Assembly: GCF_014851685.1 (NCBI RefSeq)
Contig: NZ_JACVAC010000015.1
Location: forward strand, 48,524 to 112,523
From: Pseudomonas sp. PDM05
Lineage (GTDB): Bacteria; Pseudomonadota; Gammaproteobacteria; Pseudomonadales; Pseudomonadaceae
Direction: 5' to 3'
DNA: 64,000 nt
Below the pieces are notes generated by a model that saw nothing but the letters and a program-made list of their open reading frames with translations, did no database searches and was not told where the DNA came from. A program made the translations under genes and the position numbers. Below, one piece after another: positions 42,494-51,118 of this stretch. Position 1 is the stretch's first letter; each line of letters starts with the position of its first letter.

Positions 42494-42580
42494 CTTTCGC
42501 AGGCAAGCCAGCTCCCACATTTGGCCGCGTTTCAACCTTGGAATGCCGTCAAGTGTGGGAGCGGGCTTGCCTGCGAAAGG
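42494..42580. repeat. REPIN, inverted orientation and mixed arms
   Basis: Left arm TTTCGCAGGCAAGCCAGCTC (GCTGGCTTGC type) and right arm GTGTGGGAGCGGGCTTGCCT (GCGGGCTTGC type), so the two arms belong to different sequence variants. Confidence 0.85.
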
Positions 42581-42605
42581 CTGCACCGCGGTCCCAAGCC
42601 AACCG

Positions 42606-43502
42606 CTAGCAGGCATACCGCGCCAGCTTGGCCTGGATAAAGTCGAGGAAACACTGGATGCGCAGCGCCAACTGCGAGTTGCGATAGAACACCGCATGAA
42701 TCGGCTGGCGATAGCCGCTGTTGAACGCCTCCAGCACCGGCACCAGGCGCCCGGCGTCGATGTCGGCGCTGGTCATGAAGTTCGACAGGCAGCAAATGCC
42801 CTGCCCCTCCAGCGCCAGCTGGCGCAGGGTTTCACCGCTGGACGCGGCAATGCCCGGCTGGATCAGCCAGCGGTCGCCTTCCACATGGCGCAGTGGCCAG
42901 TGGTTGAGGGTTTCAGTCTGGGTGAAGCCAAGCAAGGTGTGGTCGGCCAGTTCAGCTACCGTGCTCGGCGTGCCGAACTGCTCGATATAGGCAGGGCTGG
43001 CGAGGATATGTAGCGGCGTGCAGCCCAAGGCGCGGGCATGCAGGGTGGAGTCGGCCAGCGTACCGATGCGGATCGCGATGTCGGTGCTTTGCTCCAGCAG
43101 GTCGATGATCAAGTCATCGCTGTTCAGCTCCAACTGGATCTGCGGGTACAGGCGGCGAAATTCGGCGATGTACGGCACGATCCCATGCAGCATGAACGGC
43201 ACGGCCGCATTGATACGCAAGCGCCCGGCCGGGTGCTTCTGGCGCGACGACAGGCGTTCTTCCAGCTCATCCATCTGCGCCAGGATCAGCTTGGCCTGCT
43301 CGAAGAAGTACTTGCCCTCTTCGGTCAGGTCCATGCGTCGCGTGGTGCGGTTGATCAGCGTGGTCTCGAGCTTGGCCTCCAGGCGCGACAAGGTGCGGCT
43401 GACCGCCGACGGCGTCTGCCCGACCTGCTCCGCCGCGGCGGAAATCGAGCCGCACTCAATCACGCTGACGAAGATTTGTAGCTCGTCGGATCGGGCTTTC
43501 AC
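42606..43502 (-). CDS. LysR-family regulator next to mdaB
   Basis: A 298-residue LysR-type regulator: winged helix at residues 5-62 (GSISAAAEQVGQTPSAVSRTLSRLE), linker, effector domain (LRINAAVPFMLHG; ALEGQGICCLSNFM). It is 30 bp downstream of mdaB on the same strand, so probably co-transcribed and a regulator of that quinone reductase, as in many pseudomonads. Confidence 0.9.
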   Translation of the reverse strand: MKARSDELQIFVSVIECGSISAAAEQVGQTPSAVSRTLSRLEAKLETTLINRTTRRMDLTEEGKYFFEQAKLILAQMDELEERLSSRQKHPAGRLRINAAVPFMLHGIVPYIAEFRRLYPQIQLELNSDDLIIDLLEQSTDIAIRIGTLADSTLHARALGCTPLHILASPAYIEQFGTPSTVAELADHTLLGFTQTETLNHWPLRHVEGDRWLIQPGIAASSGETLRQLALEGQGICCLSNFMTSADIDAGRLVPVLEAFNSGYRQPIHAVFYRNSQLALRIQCFLDFIQAKLARYAC

Positions 43503-43532
43503 TGGCTGTCCTCGTAATCGGTTAGCCGCAGC

Positions 43533-44123
43533 TTACACCGAGAGGTTGAACACCTGCGCCAGATGCTGCTCGTAGCGCGCCACGTCGGCGTCGATGGCCG
43601 GGCGTTTCATCACGTCCACGCAGAGGAAGGTCGGCAGGCCGGTCATGCCAAGGAATTGGTTGGCCTTGTGGAACGGGAAGTAGACCGCGTCCACGCCCTT
43701 GGCTTCGAAAAAGTCGCTCGGGTCGTCGAAGGCTTGCTGCGGTGCGTTCCAGGTCAGCGACAGCATGTATTGCTTGCCCTGGATCAGGCCGCCGCTGCCG
43801 TATTTCTGCGAAGCATCGGAGCGGGTGCGGCCATCGCTGGCGTACAGGCTGCCGTGGCCTTCGGTGAAGACCTCGTCGATGTATTTCTTGACGATCCACG
43901 GTGCGCCCATCCACCAGCCGGGCATCTGGTAGATGATCACGTCGGCCCAGAGGAATTTCGCGACTTCTTCGGCCACGTCGTAGCCTTCATCGATATGGGT
44001 GACCTTGACGTCGATACCCCCACGGTCCAGCACGGCCACGGCGGCATCATGCAGGGTGTTGTTGTAGCGGCCATCGGAGTGGGCGAACTTTTTGCCGCCG
44101 TTGAGCAGGAGTACTTTTTTCAT
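43533..44123 (-). CDS. mdaB: MdaB-type NADPH:quinone reductase
   Basis: A 196-residue flavodoxin-like oxidoreductase. KVLLLNGGKKFAHSDGRYN at the N-terminus, the FAD-stacking YQMPGWWMGAPWIVKKYIDEVF and LSLTWNAPQQAF are typical of MdaB. Two-electron reduction of quinones with NADPH protects from redox stress. GGAG precedes the ATG. First gene of the pair with the LysR regulator. Confidence 0.94.
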   Translation of the reverse strand: MKKVLLLNGGKKFAHSDGRYNNTLHDAAVAVLDRGGIDVKVTHIDEGYDVAEEVAKFLWADVIIYQMPGWWMGAPWIVKKYIDEVFTEGHGSLYASDGRTRSDASQKYGSGGLIQGKQYMLSLTWNAPQQAFDDPSDFFEAKGVDAVYFPFHKANQFLGMTGLPTFLCVDVMKRPAIDADVARYEQHLAQVFNLSV

Positions 44124-44239
44124 GGGAGGGTCTCCAGAAGTTGAAATGTCTGGACGCAGACTATCGACCTCAGCCCCTCGGAATAAGCGGTGGCGCGGCA
44201 AAATACATTTGACCGCAATGCACGAATACCCGGCGATTG

Positions 44240-45004
44240 TTAACCGTTGATCAGCAGATGGCCGCCCAGCAGTGCCATGCCGATAAGAAACACGCGTTTG
44301 AACAGCACCGCGCTGATGCGCTGACGCACCACTTGGCCCAACCCCATACCCAGCAGCGCGGGCACCAGCGCCAGCAGCGAGGCATTGATTTCGCCAACGC
44401 CGAGGCTGCCGCGCCAAGACAGACCGGCGGCCAACGCCAGGGTTGACACGCTGAACGACAGCCCCAGCGCCTGCACCAGTTGGTCGCGGCTCAAGCCCAG
44501 GGCTTGCAGGTACGGCACCGCCGGAATCACGAAGACGCCGGTGGCCGAGGTGATGATGCCGGTGACCAGGCCACACACCGGGCCAAGCCAGCGTTCGGTT
44601 TCAGGCTTGACCTTCAACGTAGGCAGGCACAATCCGCTCAACGCATACACCAGCAGCGCGCCGCCCAAGGCGTGCACCACCCAGCCGCCGCCGTCCATGC
44701 CCAGCCACAGCGTGCCGAGCCCGGTGCCGAGGAAGATCAGCAGCAACAGCGGCCACAGGCGTTTGAGCAGCGCACGCAGGTGGCCGCCGAATGCCAATTG
44801 CCAGAGGTTGGTAACGGTCGATGGAATGATCAGCAACGCCGCAGCCTGCGCCGGGAGCATAGCCAGACCGAGCAGGCCCATGGCGACCGTGGGCAGGCCC
44901 AGGCCGATAACGCCCTTGACGGCGCCGGCCAGCAGGAAGGTGCCGAATACCAGCAGGGTCAGGGCGGGGCCGATGTCTTGGTAGAACGTGAGGACAGTAG
45001 TCAT
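44240..45004 (-). CDS. TauE/SafE-family membrane exporter
   Basis: A 254-residue inner-membrane protein (start MTTVLTFYQD at 45004) with eight or so hydrophobic helices and the duplicated GxGLPT / GxxxSATGVFVIP motifs: FLLAGAVKGVIGLGLPTVAMG and GLVTGIITSATGVFVIPAVPYLQALG. This family exports sulfite, sulfoacetate or other organic anions. Divergent from a LysR gene that probably controls it; the shared intergenic region has been expanded by REP-driven duplications. Confidence 0.9.
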   Translation of the reverse strand: MTTVLTFYQDIGPALTLLVFGTFLLAGAVKGVIGLGLPTVAMGLLGLAMLPAQAAALLIIPSTVTNLWQLAFGGHLRALLKRLWPLLLLIFLGTGLGTLWLGMDGGGWVVHALGGALLVYALSGLCLPTLKVKPETERWLGPVCGLVTGIITSATGVFVIPAVPYLQALGLSRDQLVQALGLSFSVSTLALAAGLSWRGSLGVGEINASLLALVPALLGMGLGQVVRQRISAVLFKRVFLIGMALLGGHLLING

Positions 45005-45203
45005 GGCCGGATTGTGGCGGGTTGAGGCGGGGTTGGAAATTCGCCATATACTGAGGCAGCCTCTTGTTTTGCGTGAGGCTGATGACGCTTTCGCGGGCAA
45101 GCCCGCTCCCACATTCGACCCCATTCTCATGCTGGAACCCGGTCAAGTGTGGGAGCAAGCTTGCCCGCGAAGAGGCCAGCCCAGTCACTCGAGCCCCCCC
45201 GCC

Positions 45204-45285
45204 ATGCACTTTGACCTGATCGACCTACGCCCCTACCGGCAATATCACCGCCGGCGCCGCCCGCAGCCATTATTCAGCCCCGCTC
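45204..45285 (+). pseudogene. Truncated copy A of the LysR gene 5' end
   Basis: Starts MHFDLIDLR like the intact gene, but a 17-bp deletion shifts the frame, and it runs into REP sequence. Non-functional duplication by-product. Confidence 0.85.
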
Positions 45286-45362
45286 TCATGCTGGAACCCG
45301 GTCAAGTGTGGGAGCGGGCTTGCCCGCGAAGAGGCCAGCCCAGTCACTCGAGAACCCCCGCC

Positions 45363-45461
45363 ATGCACTTTGACCTGATCGACCTACGCCTCTACCTGCA
45401 CATCCTCGACACCGGCAATATCACCGCCGGCGCCGCCCGCAGCCATTATTCAGCCGCGCTC
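45363..45461 (+). pseudogene. Truncated copy B of the LysR gene 5' end
   Basis: The first 28 codons equal the intact gene (MHFDLIDLRLYLHILDTG...), then the frame runs into the next unit's REP and stops near 45554. Only part of the winged helix is encoded. Confidence 0.85.
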
Positions 45462-45538
45462 TCATGCTGGAACCCGGTCAAGTGTGGGAGCGGGCTTGCC
45501 CGCGAAGAGGCCAGCCCAATCACTCGAGAACCCCCGCC

Positions 45539-46429
45539 ATGCACTTTGACCTGATCGACCTACGCCTCTACCTGCACATCCTCGACACCGGCAATATCAC
45601 CGCCGGCGCCGCCCGCAGCCATTTATCCCTGGCCGCTGCCAGTGCACGCATCCGGGCGATGGAAGCGTCACTGGGCATCGAGTTCCTCGAACGCGGCCGC
45701 CGTGGCGTCACCCCCACGCCCGCCGGCAAGGCCCTGGCCCGTCACGCGCGCCTGTTGCTGCAACAGGCCGAGCACCTGCAACAGGACCTGGCGGAATACG
45801 CCAACGGCGTCAAAGGCCAGGTGCGCCTGCTGTGCAACACCACCGCCCTCAGCGAATACCTGCCGGAACTGCTGGCGGACTTTCTGCGTGAGCACCCCAA
45901 CCTCGACATCGACCTGCAGGAATTGCCCAGCCTGCGCATCACCCAGGCATTGCGCCAGGGTACGGCCGATCTCGGGATCATTTCCGACGCAGTGGACACC
46001 CACGGCTTACAGACCCTGGCGTTTCGCGACGACCCGCTGGTGTTGATCATGCCGCTGGATCATCCGCTCGCCAGCCGGAACGTCAGCTTCATCGATAGCC
46101 TGCAACACGACTACGTAGGCCTCGCCGCCAACAGCGCGCTGGCGGTGTATCTCGAAGAACAGGCGTTGCACGCCGGGTTCCGCCTGCAAACGCGGATCCG
46201 CGCGGAAGGTTTTGATGGGGTTATCCGCATGGTCGCAGGCGGCGCCGGGCTCGGCATCGTGCCCCAGGCGGCCCTGGAGCGTTGGCCGAAGGAACGCCGC
46301 TTCAAGGCTCAACCCTTGCGCGAAGAATGGGCCTGCCGACAGCTGCTGCTCAGCGCGCGCTCATTTGAACAGCTACCCGGTTACGCCAAAGCCTTGTTCG
46401 ACGCCCTGAACCCATCACACATTTTTTGA
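45539..46429 (+). CDS. LysR-family regulator divergent from the TauE/SafE gene
   Basis: A 296-residue LysR-type regulator, ATG at 45539. Winged helix residues 1-60 (TGNITAGAARSHLSLAAASARIRAMEASLG), then effector domain (GQVRLLCNTTALSEYLPELLADF; GAGLGIVPQAALERW). It is the intact end of a tandem duplication whose upstream units carry copies of its first codons. Ribosome site not evident (CCCCCGCC before ATG). Likely regulator of the divergent exporter. Confidence 0.9.
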   Translation: MHFDLIDLRLYLHILDTGNITAGAARSHLSLAAASARIRAMEASLGIEFLERGRRGVTPTPAGKALARHARLLLQQAEHLQQDLAEYANGVKGQVRLLCNTTALSEYLPELLADFLREHPNLDIDLQELPSLRITQALRQGTADLGIISDAVDTHGLQTLAFRDDPLVLIMPLDHPLASRNVSFIDSLQHDYVGLAANSALAVYLEEQALHAGFRLQTRIRAEGFDGVIRMVAGGAGLGIVPQAALERWPKERRFKAQPLREEWACRQLLLSARSFEQLPGYAKALFDALNPSHIF

Positions 46430-46538
46430 CCGCGTTGATAACGCTCGGCGGTCACGCAGAGTAATATCTGCCCCCTCAGCAGTTCCAAGGGCAGGTGCGA
46501 TGTGCACCACCTCGCGAAAAAAGTAGAAGGTAACGTGA

Positions 46539-47939
46539 ATGGCGGATGACATGGTTAACCCGGTGGGCCTCAAGCGGGGCCTGAAGAATCGGCATATTCA
46601 GCTGATCGCCTTGGGAGGGGCGATTGGTACGGGGCTGTTCCTCGGTTCGGCGGGCGTGCTCAAGTCAGCGGGGCCGTCGATGATCCTGGGTTACGCGATC
46701 GCCGGTTTCATCGCATTCCTGATGATGCGCCAGCTTGGCGAAATGATCGTCGAAGAGCCGGTGGCCGGTTCCTTCAGCCACTTCGCCCACAAATACTGGG
46801 GCGGCTACGCGGGCTTTCTGGCGGGCTGGAACTACTGGGTGCTCTACGTACTGGTCGGCATGGCCGAACTGACGGCGGTGGGCAAGTACATCCAGTTCTG
46901 GTGGCCAGAGGTTCCGACCTGGGTCAGCGCGCTGGTGTTCTTTGCGGCCGTAAACCTGATCAATACCCTGAACGTGAAGTTCTTCGGGGAGGCCGAGTTC
47001 TGGTTTGCGATCATCAAGGTGGTGGCAATCATCGGCATGATCCTGCTCGGCTGCTACCTGCTGTTCAGCGGCCTTGGCGGCCCGCAAGCGTCCATCAGCA
47101 ACCTGTGGGACCACGGCGGGTTCTTCCCGAATGGAGGCATGGGGCTGTTGATGTCGATGGCGTTCATCATGTTCTCGTTCGGTGGCCTGGAGCTGGTGGG
47201 CATCACCGCCGCCGAAGCCAGCGAGCCGCGCAAGGTGATCCCCAAGGCGATCAACCAGGTGGTGTACCGCATCCTGATTTTCTACGTCGGCGCCCTGACC
47301 GTGCTACTGTCGCTGTACCCGTGGGACCAACTGTTGCAAACCCTCGGCGCCTCGGGCGATGCCTACAGTGGCAGCCCGTTTGTGCAGATCTTCTCGTTGA
47401 TCGGTAATGACACCGCGGCACACATCCTCAACTTCGTGGTGCTGACCGCAGCGTTGTCGGTCTACAACAGTGGCGTGTACTGCAACAGCCGCATGCTGTT
47501 CGGCCTGGCCGAGCAAGGCGATGCGCCAAAAGCGCTGATGAAGCTCAACAAGCAAGGCGTGCCGCTACGCGCCCTGGCGGTCTCGGCGTTGGTGACGATG
47601 CTCTGCGTGGTGGTCAACTACGTGGCACCGCACAGCGCGCTGGAGCTGCTGTTTGCACTGGTGGTTGCCTCGCTGATGATCAACTGGGCGCTGATCAGCC
47701 TCACCCACATCAAGTTCCGCAAGGCCATGGGCGAGCAAGGCGTGACGCCATCGTTCAAAACCTTCTGGTTCCCGTACACCAACTACCTGTGCCTGGCATT
47801 CATGGTGGTGATCATCAGCGTGATGCTGGCGATCCCGGGGATTCGCAATTCGGTGTTTGCAATGCCGGTGTGGGTGGGGGTGATCTACATTGCCTATCGC
47901 TTGCGGATGAAAAACACGAAAGTCGCTGTGGCGCAGTAA
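46539..47939 (+). CDS. APC-family amino-acid permease
   Basis: A 466-residue, twelve-helix amino-acid transporter of the AAT group (AroP/PheP/GabP/ProY relatives). The helix 1 motif GLKRGLKNRHIQLIALGGAIGTGLFLGSAG, YWVLYVLVGMAELTAVGKY and VYNSGVYCNSRMLFGLAEQGDAPKALMKLNKQGVP are typical; the combination resembles AroP-type permeases most, so an aromatic or branched amino acid is a fair guess. Inner membrane proton symporter. Alone, followed by a REPIN. Confidence 0.9.
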   Translation: MADDMVNPVGLKRGLKNRHIQLIALGGAIGTGLFLGSAGVLKSAGPSMILGYAIAGFIAFLMMRQLGEMIVEEPVAGSFSHFAHKYWGGYAGFLAGWNYWVLYVLVGMAELTAVGKYIQFWWPEVPTWVSALVFFAAVNLINTLNVKFFGEAEFWFAIIKVVAIIGMILLGCYLLFSGLGGPQASISNLWDHGGFFPNGGMGLLMSMAFIMFSFGGLELVGITAAEASEPRKVIPKAINQVVYRILIFYVGALTVLLSLYPWDQLLQTLGASGDAYSGSPFVQIFSLIGNDTAAHILNFVVLTAALSVYNSGVYCNSRMLFGLAEQGDAPKALMKLNKQGVPLRALAVSALVTMLCVVVNYVAPHSALELLFALVVASLMINWALISLTHIKFRKAMGEQGVTPSFKTFWFPYTNYLCLAFMVVIISVMLAIPGIRNSVFAMPVWVGVIYIAYRLRMKNTKVAVAQ

Positions 47940-47942
47940 TCC

Positions 47943-48032
47943 GTGTGGGAGCGGGCTTGCTCGCGAATGCGGTGGGCCAGTCAACTCAGCCGTAACTGGC
48001 CGACTGCATTCGCGAGCAAGCCCGCTCCCACA
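47943..48032. repeat. REPIN
   Basis: Arms GTGTGGGAGCGGGCTTGCTC and complement with an inner imperfect stem (GCGGTGGGCCAGTC / GACTGCATTC region) between the permease and cupin genes. Confidence 0.9.
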
Positions 48033-48161
48033 GTGAACAGAGGCGTGTCAGAGGAATCGGACCCTGCTGCGCTTCTGGGCATCCCGATGTCGAGTTCAGA
48101 CCACTGGCGCAACGCCCGAGGCCGTAGGGTTCATCTTTGAATTCCCTGCCTCGGAGACATC

Positions 48162-48506
48162 ATGTCCAAGCCCATCACCGTACTGCGCGACACTCACCCC
48201 CTGCCGGTCCTGGACGCGTGCAAATGGGAAAAGCTCGAAGGCGACCCGCACACCGTCAACCTCAACGCCTATACCAGCGAAGACGGCAGCAAGATCATGG
48301 GCACCTGGATCTGCACACCGGGCAAGTGGTATGTGGACTACGTGAAGTGGGAATACTGCCACTTCCAGGAAGGCTACTGCATCATCACCCCAGACGGCCT
48401 GGAGCCGATTCACTTGCGCGCCGGGGACATCTTTGTGGTGGAACCGGGGATGAAAGGCACCTGGGAAGTGGTCGAGACCGTGCGTAAGTACTTCGTGTTC
48501 GCCTGA
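48162..48506 (+). CDS. Cupin-domain protein (DUF861 type)
   Basis: A 114-residue single-cupin protein with GGAGAC before the ATG. Conserved pattern: GTWICTPGKWYVDYVKWEYCHFQEGYCIITPDGLEPIHLRAGDIFVVEPGMKGTWEVVETVRKYF condensed to WxxxPGxW...EYCxxxEG..I..DG...L.AGD.FV..PG..G.WEV, the DUF861/ethanolamine-utilisation EutQ-like cupin set. Function unassigned; such genes occur near amino-acid and polyamine catabolism. Confidence 0.85.
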   Translation: MSKPITVLRDTHPLPVLDACKWEKLEGDPHTVNLNAYTSEDGSKIMGTWICTPGKWYVDYVKWEYCHFQEGYCIITPDGLEPIHLRAGDIFVVEPGMKGTWEVVETVRKYFVFA

Positions 48507-48530
48507 CCTGCTGCCGAAGCCAAAACCGCT

Positions 48531-48559
48531 GTCGTGAGCAGGCTTGCCCCGCTCACGAC
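48531..48559. repeat. Hairpin between convergent cupin and mmsB genes
   Basis: GTCGTGAGC (48531-48539) and GCTCACGAC (48551-48559) with an 11-nt loop (AGGCTTGCCCC), a decayed REP-like palindrome that could serve as terminator for either side although no T-run follows. Confidence 0.55.
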
Positions 48560-48568
48560 AGGTCGACC

Positions 48569-49456
48569 TTATTCGGGTTTGCGGTAGCTGTTGATGATTG
48601 CCGAGAAGTCCTTGCCCCCCTCCCCACGCTGACTCATCGATTGGTACAACTGCTGCGCCACCGCGCCGAGGATCACAGGTTGGTGCGCCTGGCGTGCCGC
48701 TTCAGTCGCCAGCCCCAGATCCTTGAGCATCAGGTCGGCACCAAACCCGCCGGTATAGCCACGGGACGACGGCGCCGTTTCGATCACCCCCGGCCACGGG
48801 TTGTAGGTATCGGAACTCCAGCAGCGCCCGGTCGAGCTGTTGATGATTCCCGCCAGCACCTGGGTATCGATGCCCAGCGCATCCCCCAGCGCCATGGCCT
48901 CGCTGACGCCGACCATGCTGATGCCCAGCAGCAGGTTGTTGCAGATCTTGGCGATTTGCCCGGTACCCACGTCGCCGCAGTGCACGATGTTGCGGCCCAT
49001 CTGCGCCAGCACCGGTTGCAGGGTGGCGAACAGTTCTGCGGTGGCGCCGACCATAAAGGTCAACGTCCCGGCCTGGGCGCCGCCGGTGCCGCCGGACACC
49101 GGTGCATCCGCCATCACCACGCCTTGCTTGGCCGCAGCCGCGGCTACGTCACGCGCGGTTTGCGGGTCGATGGTGCTGCAATCCACCGCCGGTACGCCTT
49201 TGCCGATGCCGGCGAGTACGCCGTCTTCATTCAGCCAGACGCTGCGCACATGGGCCGCGGCCGGCAGCATGGTGATCACCAGTTCGGCGCCGTTGGCCGC
49301 GTCACGCGGTGAGGCGCTGATAGTGCCGCCCAGCGCGGCCAGTTCCTTGAGGACCGTCTGGTTCAAGTCGAACAGGTTCAGCGCGTGGCCGGCCTTGATC
49401 AGGTTGCGGGCCATGGGCGCGCCCATGTTGCCCAGGCCGATAAATGCAATCTTCAT
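48569..49456 (-). CDS. mmsB: 3-hydroxyisobutyrate dehydrogenase
   Basis: A 295-residue beta-hydroxyacid dehydrogenase. N-terminal Rossmann MKIAFIGLGNMGAPMARNLIKAGH, substrate motif DAPVSGGTGGAQAGTL, the catalytic Lys in GTGQIAKICNNLLL and GFGADLMLKDLGLA. Converts 3-hydroxyisobutyrate to methylmalonate semialdehyde with NAD in valine breakdown. 15 bp after mmsA in the same operon. Confidence 0.95.
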   Translation of the reverse strand: MKIAFIGLGNMGAPMARNLIKAGHALNLFDLNQTVLKELAALGGTISASPRDAANGAELVITMLPAAAHVRSVWLNEDGVLAGIGKGVPAVDCSTIDPQTARDVAAAAAKQGVVMADAPVSGGTGGAQAGTLTFMVGATAELFATLQPVLAQMGRNIVHCGDVGTGQIAKICNNLLLGISMVGVSEAMALGDALGIDTQVLAGIINSSTGRCWSSDTYNPWPGVIETAPSSRGYTGGFGADLMLKDLGLATEAARQAHQPVILGAVAQQLYQSMSQRGEGGKDFSAIINSYRKPE

Positions 49457-49471
49457 GCTCGTCTCCCGGAA

Positions 49472-50989
49472 TCAGCGCAGGTTGATGGTGGTGTTGACGC
49501 CATCGTTGACCGTGTCGTCGTCGAACCAGCGGCTGGTGACGGTCTTGGTCTGGGTGTAGAACTGCACGACTTGCTTGCCGTACGGGCCGAGGTCGCCGAG
49601 TTTGGAGCCACGGGAACCGGTGAAGCTGAAGAACGGCACCGGCACCGGGATCGGAATGTTGATGCCGACCTGGCCTACATCGATTTCGCTCTGGAACTTA
49701 CGCGCCGCCGCTCCACTTTGAGTGAACAGGCCAGTGCCATTGCCGAACGGGTTGGCGTTGACCAGTGCGATGGCCTCATCGAGGGTCGCAACTTCGATCA
49801 CCACCAGCACCGGGCCGAAGATTTCCTGGGTGTAGATCTGCATGTCGGTGGTCACGCCGGAGAACAGGGTCGGGCCGACAAAGTTGCCTTGCTCGTAGCC
49901 CGGCACCTGGATGTCGCGGCCGTCCAGCTCCAGCTTGGCGCCTTCCTTCACACCGCTTTCGATCAGTTCCAGGATGCGCGCCTTGGCACGCTTGGAAATC
50001 ACCGGGCCGACGTCGGTGCCGGCTTCACTGCCGGCGTTGACCTTGAGTTGCTGCGCCAGCGCTTTGAGGTCCGGCAGCCATTGCTTGGACGCCCCCACCA
50101 GAACCACCACCGAGGTGGCCATGCAGCGCTGGCCTGCCGCGCCGAAACCGGCACCGACCAGGGCGTTGAGGGTGTGCTCGCGGTTGGCATCCGGCAGCAC
50201 CACGGCGTGATTCTTGGCGCCCATCATCGACTGCACGCGTTTGCCGTGCTTGCCCGCCAAGTCGTACACATGGGTGCCGACTGCGGTCGAGCCGACGAAG
50301 GACACGGCCTTGATGTCTTTGTGGGTGCACAGCGCATCCACCACGTCCTTGCCGCCGTGCACCACGTTGAGCACGCCCGCCGGCACACCGGCTTCCAGCG
50401 CCAGTTCTACCAGCAGCATCGTCGACAGCGGGTCCTGCTCGGACGGTTTGAGGACGAATGTGTTACCGCAGGCAATTGCCATCGGGAACATCCACAGCGG
50501 AATCATCGCCGGGAAGTTGAACGGGGTGATGCCGGCGCACACGCCGATCGGTTGACGCAGGGTGTAGGTGTCGACGCCACCGGCGACGTTCTCGGCGAAT
50601 TCGCCCATCTGCAGGGTGCCGATGGAACAGGCGTGTTCCACCACTTCCAGGCCGCGGAAAATATCGCCTTCGGCATCGGCAATGGTCTTGCCCTGCTCGG
50701 CGCTGAGGACCACGGCGATGCGCTTGGAATGTTCGCGGATCAGGGCTTGCAGCTTGAGCATGATGCGCATGCGCGCGCCGATCGGCGTCAGCTTCCAGGT
50801 CTGGAAGGCGCGGTGAGCGGCGTCGATGGCGGCATTGACTTCATCGGCCGTGGCGAACGGGACTTTGGCCAGCACTTCTTGGGTGGCCGGGTTGACGATG
50901 TCTTGCCAGTGGGCGGTCTTGGACTCGACCCATTCACCATTGATCAGCAATTTGACCTGTTGTACGGAGATATCGGCAGAAGCGTTCAT
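49472..50989 (-). CDS. mmsA: CoA-acylating methylmalonate-semialdehyde dehydrogenase
   Basis: A 505-residue aldehyde dehydrogenase (start MNASADISVQ at 50989, GGAGACC upstream). ALDH features: TPFNFPAMIPLWMFPMAIACGN, FVGSTAVG cofactor loop, the catalytic Cys in GQRCMATSVVV, and EIFGPVLVV; KNHAVV(L)PDAN is typical of MmsA. Converts methylmalonate semialdehyde and CoA to propionyl-CoA in valine and pyrimidine catabolism. First gene of mmsAB. Confidence 0.95.
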   Translation of the reverse strand: MNASADISVQQVKLLINGEWVESKTAHWQDIVNPATQEVLAKVPFATADEVNAAIDAAHRAFQTWKLTPIGARMRIMLKLQALIREHSKRIAVVLSAEQGKTIADAEGDIFRGLEVVEHACSIGTLQMGEFAENVAGGVDTYTLRQPIGVCAGITPFNFPAMIPLWMFPMAIACGNTFVLKPSEQDPLSTMLLVELALEAGVPAGVLNVVHGGKDVVDALCTHKDIKAVSFVGSTAVGTHVYDLAGKHGKRVQSMMGAKNHAVVLPDANREHTLNALVGAGFGAAGQRCMATSVVVLVGASKQWLPDLKALAQQLKVNAGSEAGTDVGPVISKRAKARILELIESGVKEGAKLELDGRDIQVPGYEQGNFVGPTLFSGVTTDMQIYTQEIFGPVLVVIEVATLDEAIALVNANPFGNGTGLFTQSGAAARKFQSEIDVGQVGINIPIPVPVPFFSFTGSRGSKLGDLGPYGKQVVQFYTQTKTVTSRWFDDDTVNDGVNTTINLR

Positions 50990-51074
50990 GGGGTCTCCAA
51001 TCTTGTAGTTATGCAGAGACAAGGCGCGTGAATCGCCTTGGGAATGAGGCGTTCGGACTGTTTTTGGAGTATAG

Positions 51075-51103
51075 ATGTGCAAATCTCTAATAAGAACGCA
51101 CAT
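51075..51103. promoter_or_regulatory. Inverted repeat in the mmsA / LysR divergent promoter
   Basis: ATGTGC (51075-51080) and GCACAT (51098-51103) with 17 bp between, in the divergent intergenic gap of about 130 bp, close to the LysR start. It fits a LysR-regulator binding site (T-N11-A core inside). Confidence 0.45.
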
Positions 51104-51118
51104 AAAAGCCGGACCAAT

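Larger units (their letters stand above)
45085..45624. repeat. REP tandem array that copied the 5' end of the LysR gene
   Basis: Unit starts (TCATGCTGGAACCC) are at 45127, 45286 and 45462: spacing 159 and 176 bp. Each unit has one REP arm (GTGTGGGAGCGGGCTTGC), the spacer GAGGCCAGCCCAGTCACTCGAG, and the first 84 or so bases of the LysR gene from its ATG (45204, 45363, and 45539 for the intact gene). The first unit lacks 17 bp inside the copied codons. A reverse REP arm at 45091-45113 begins the region. Junctions lie at a short CCATT identity. Confidence 0.92.
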
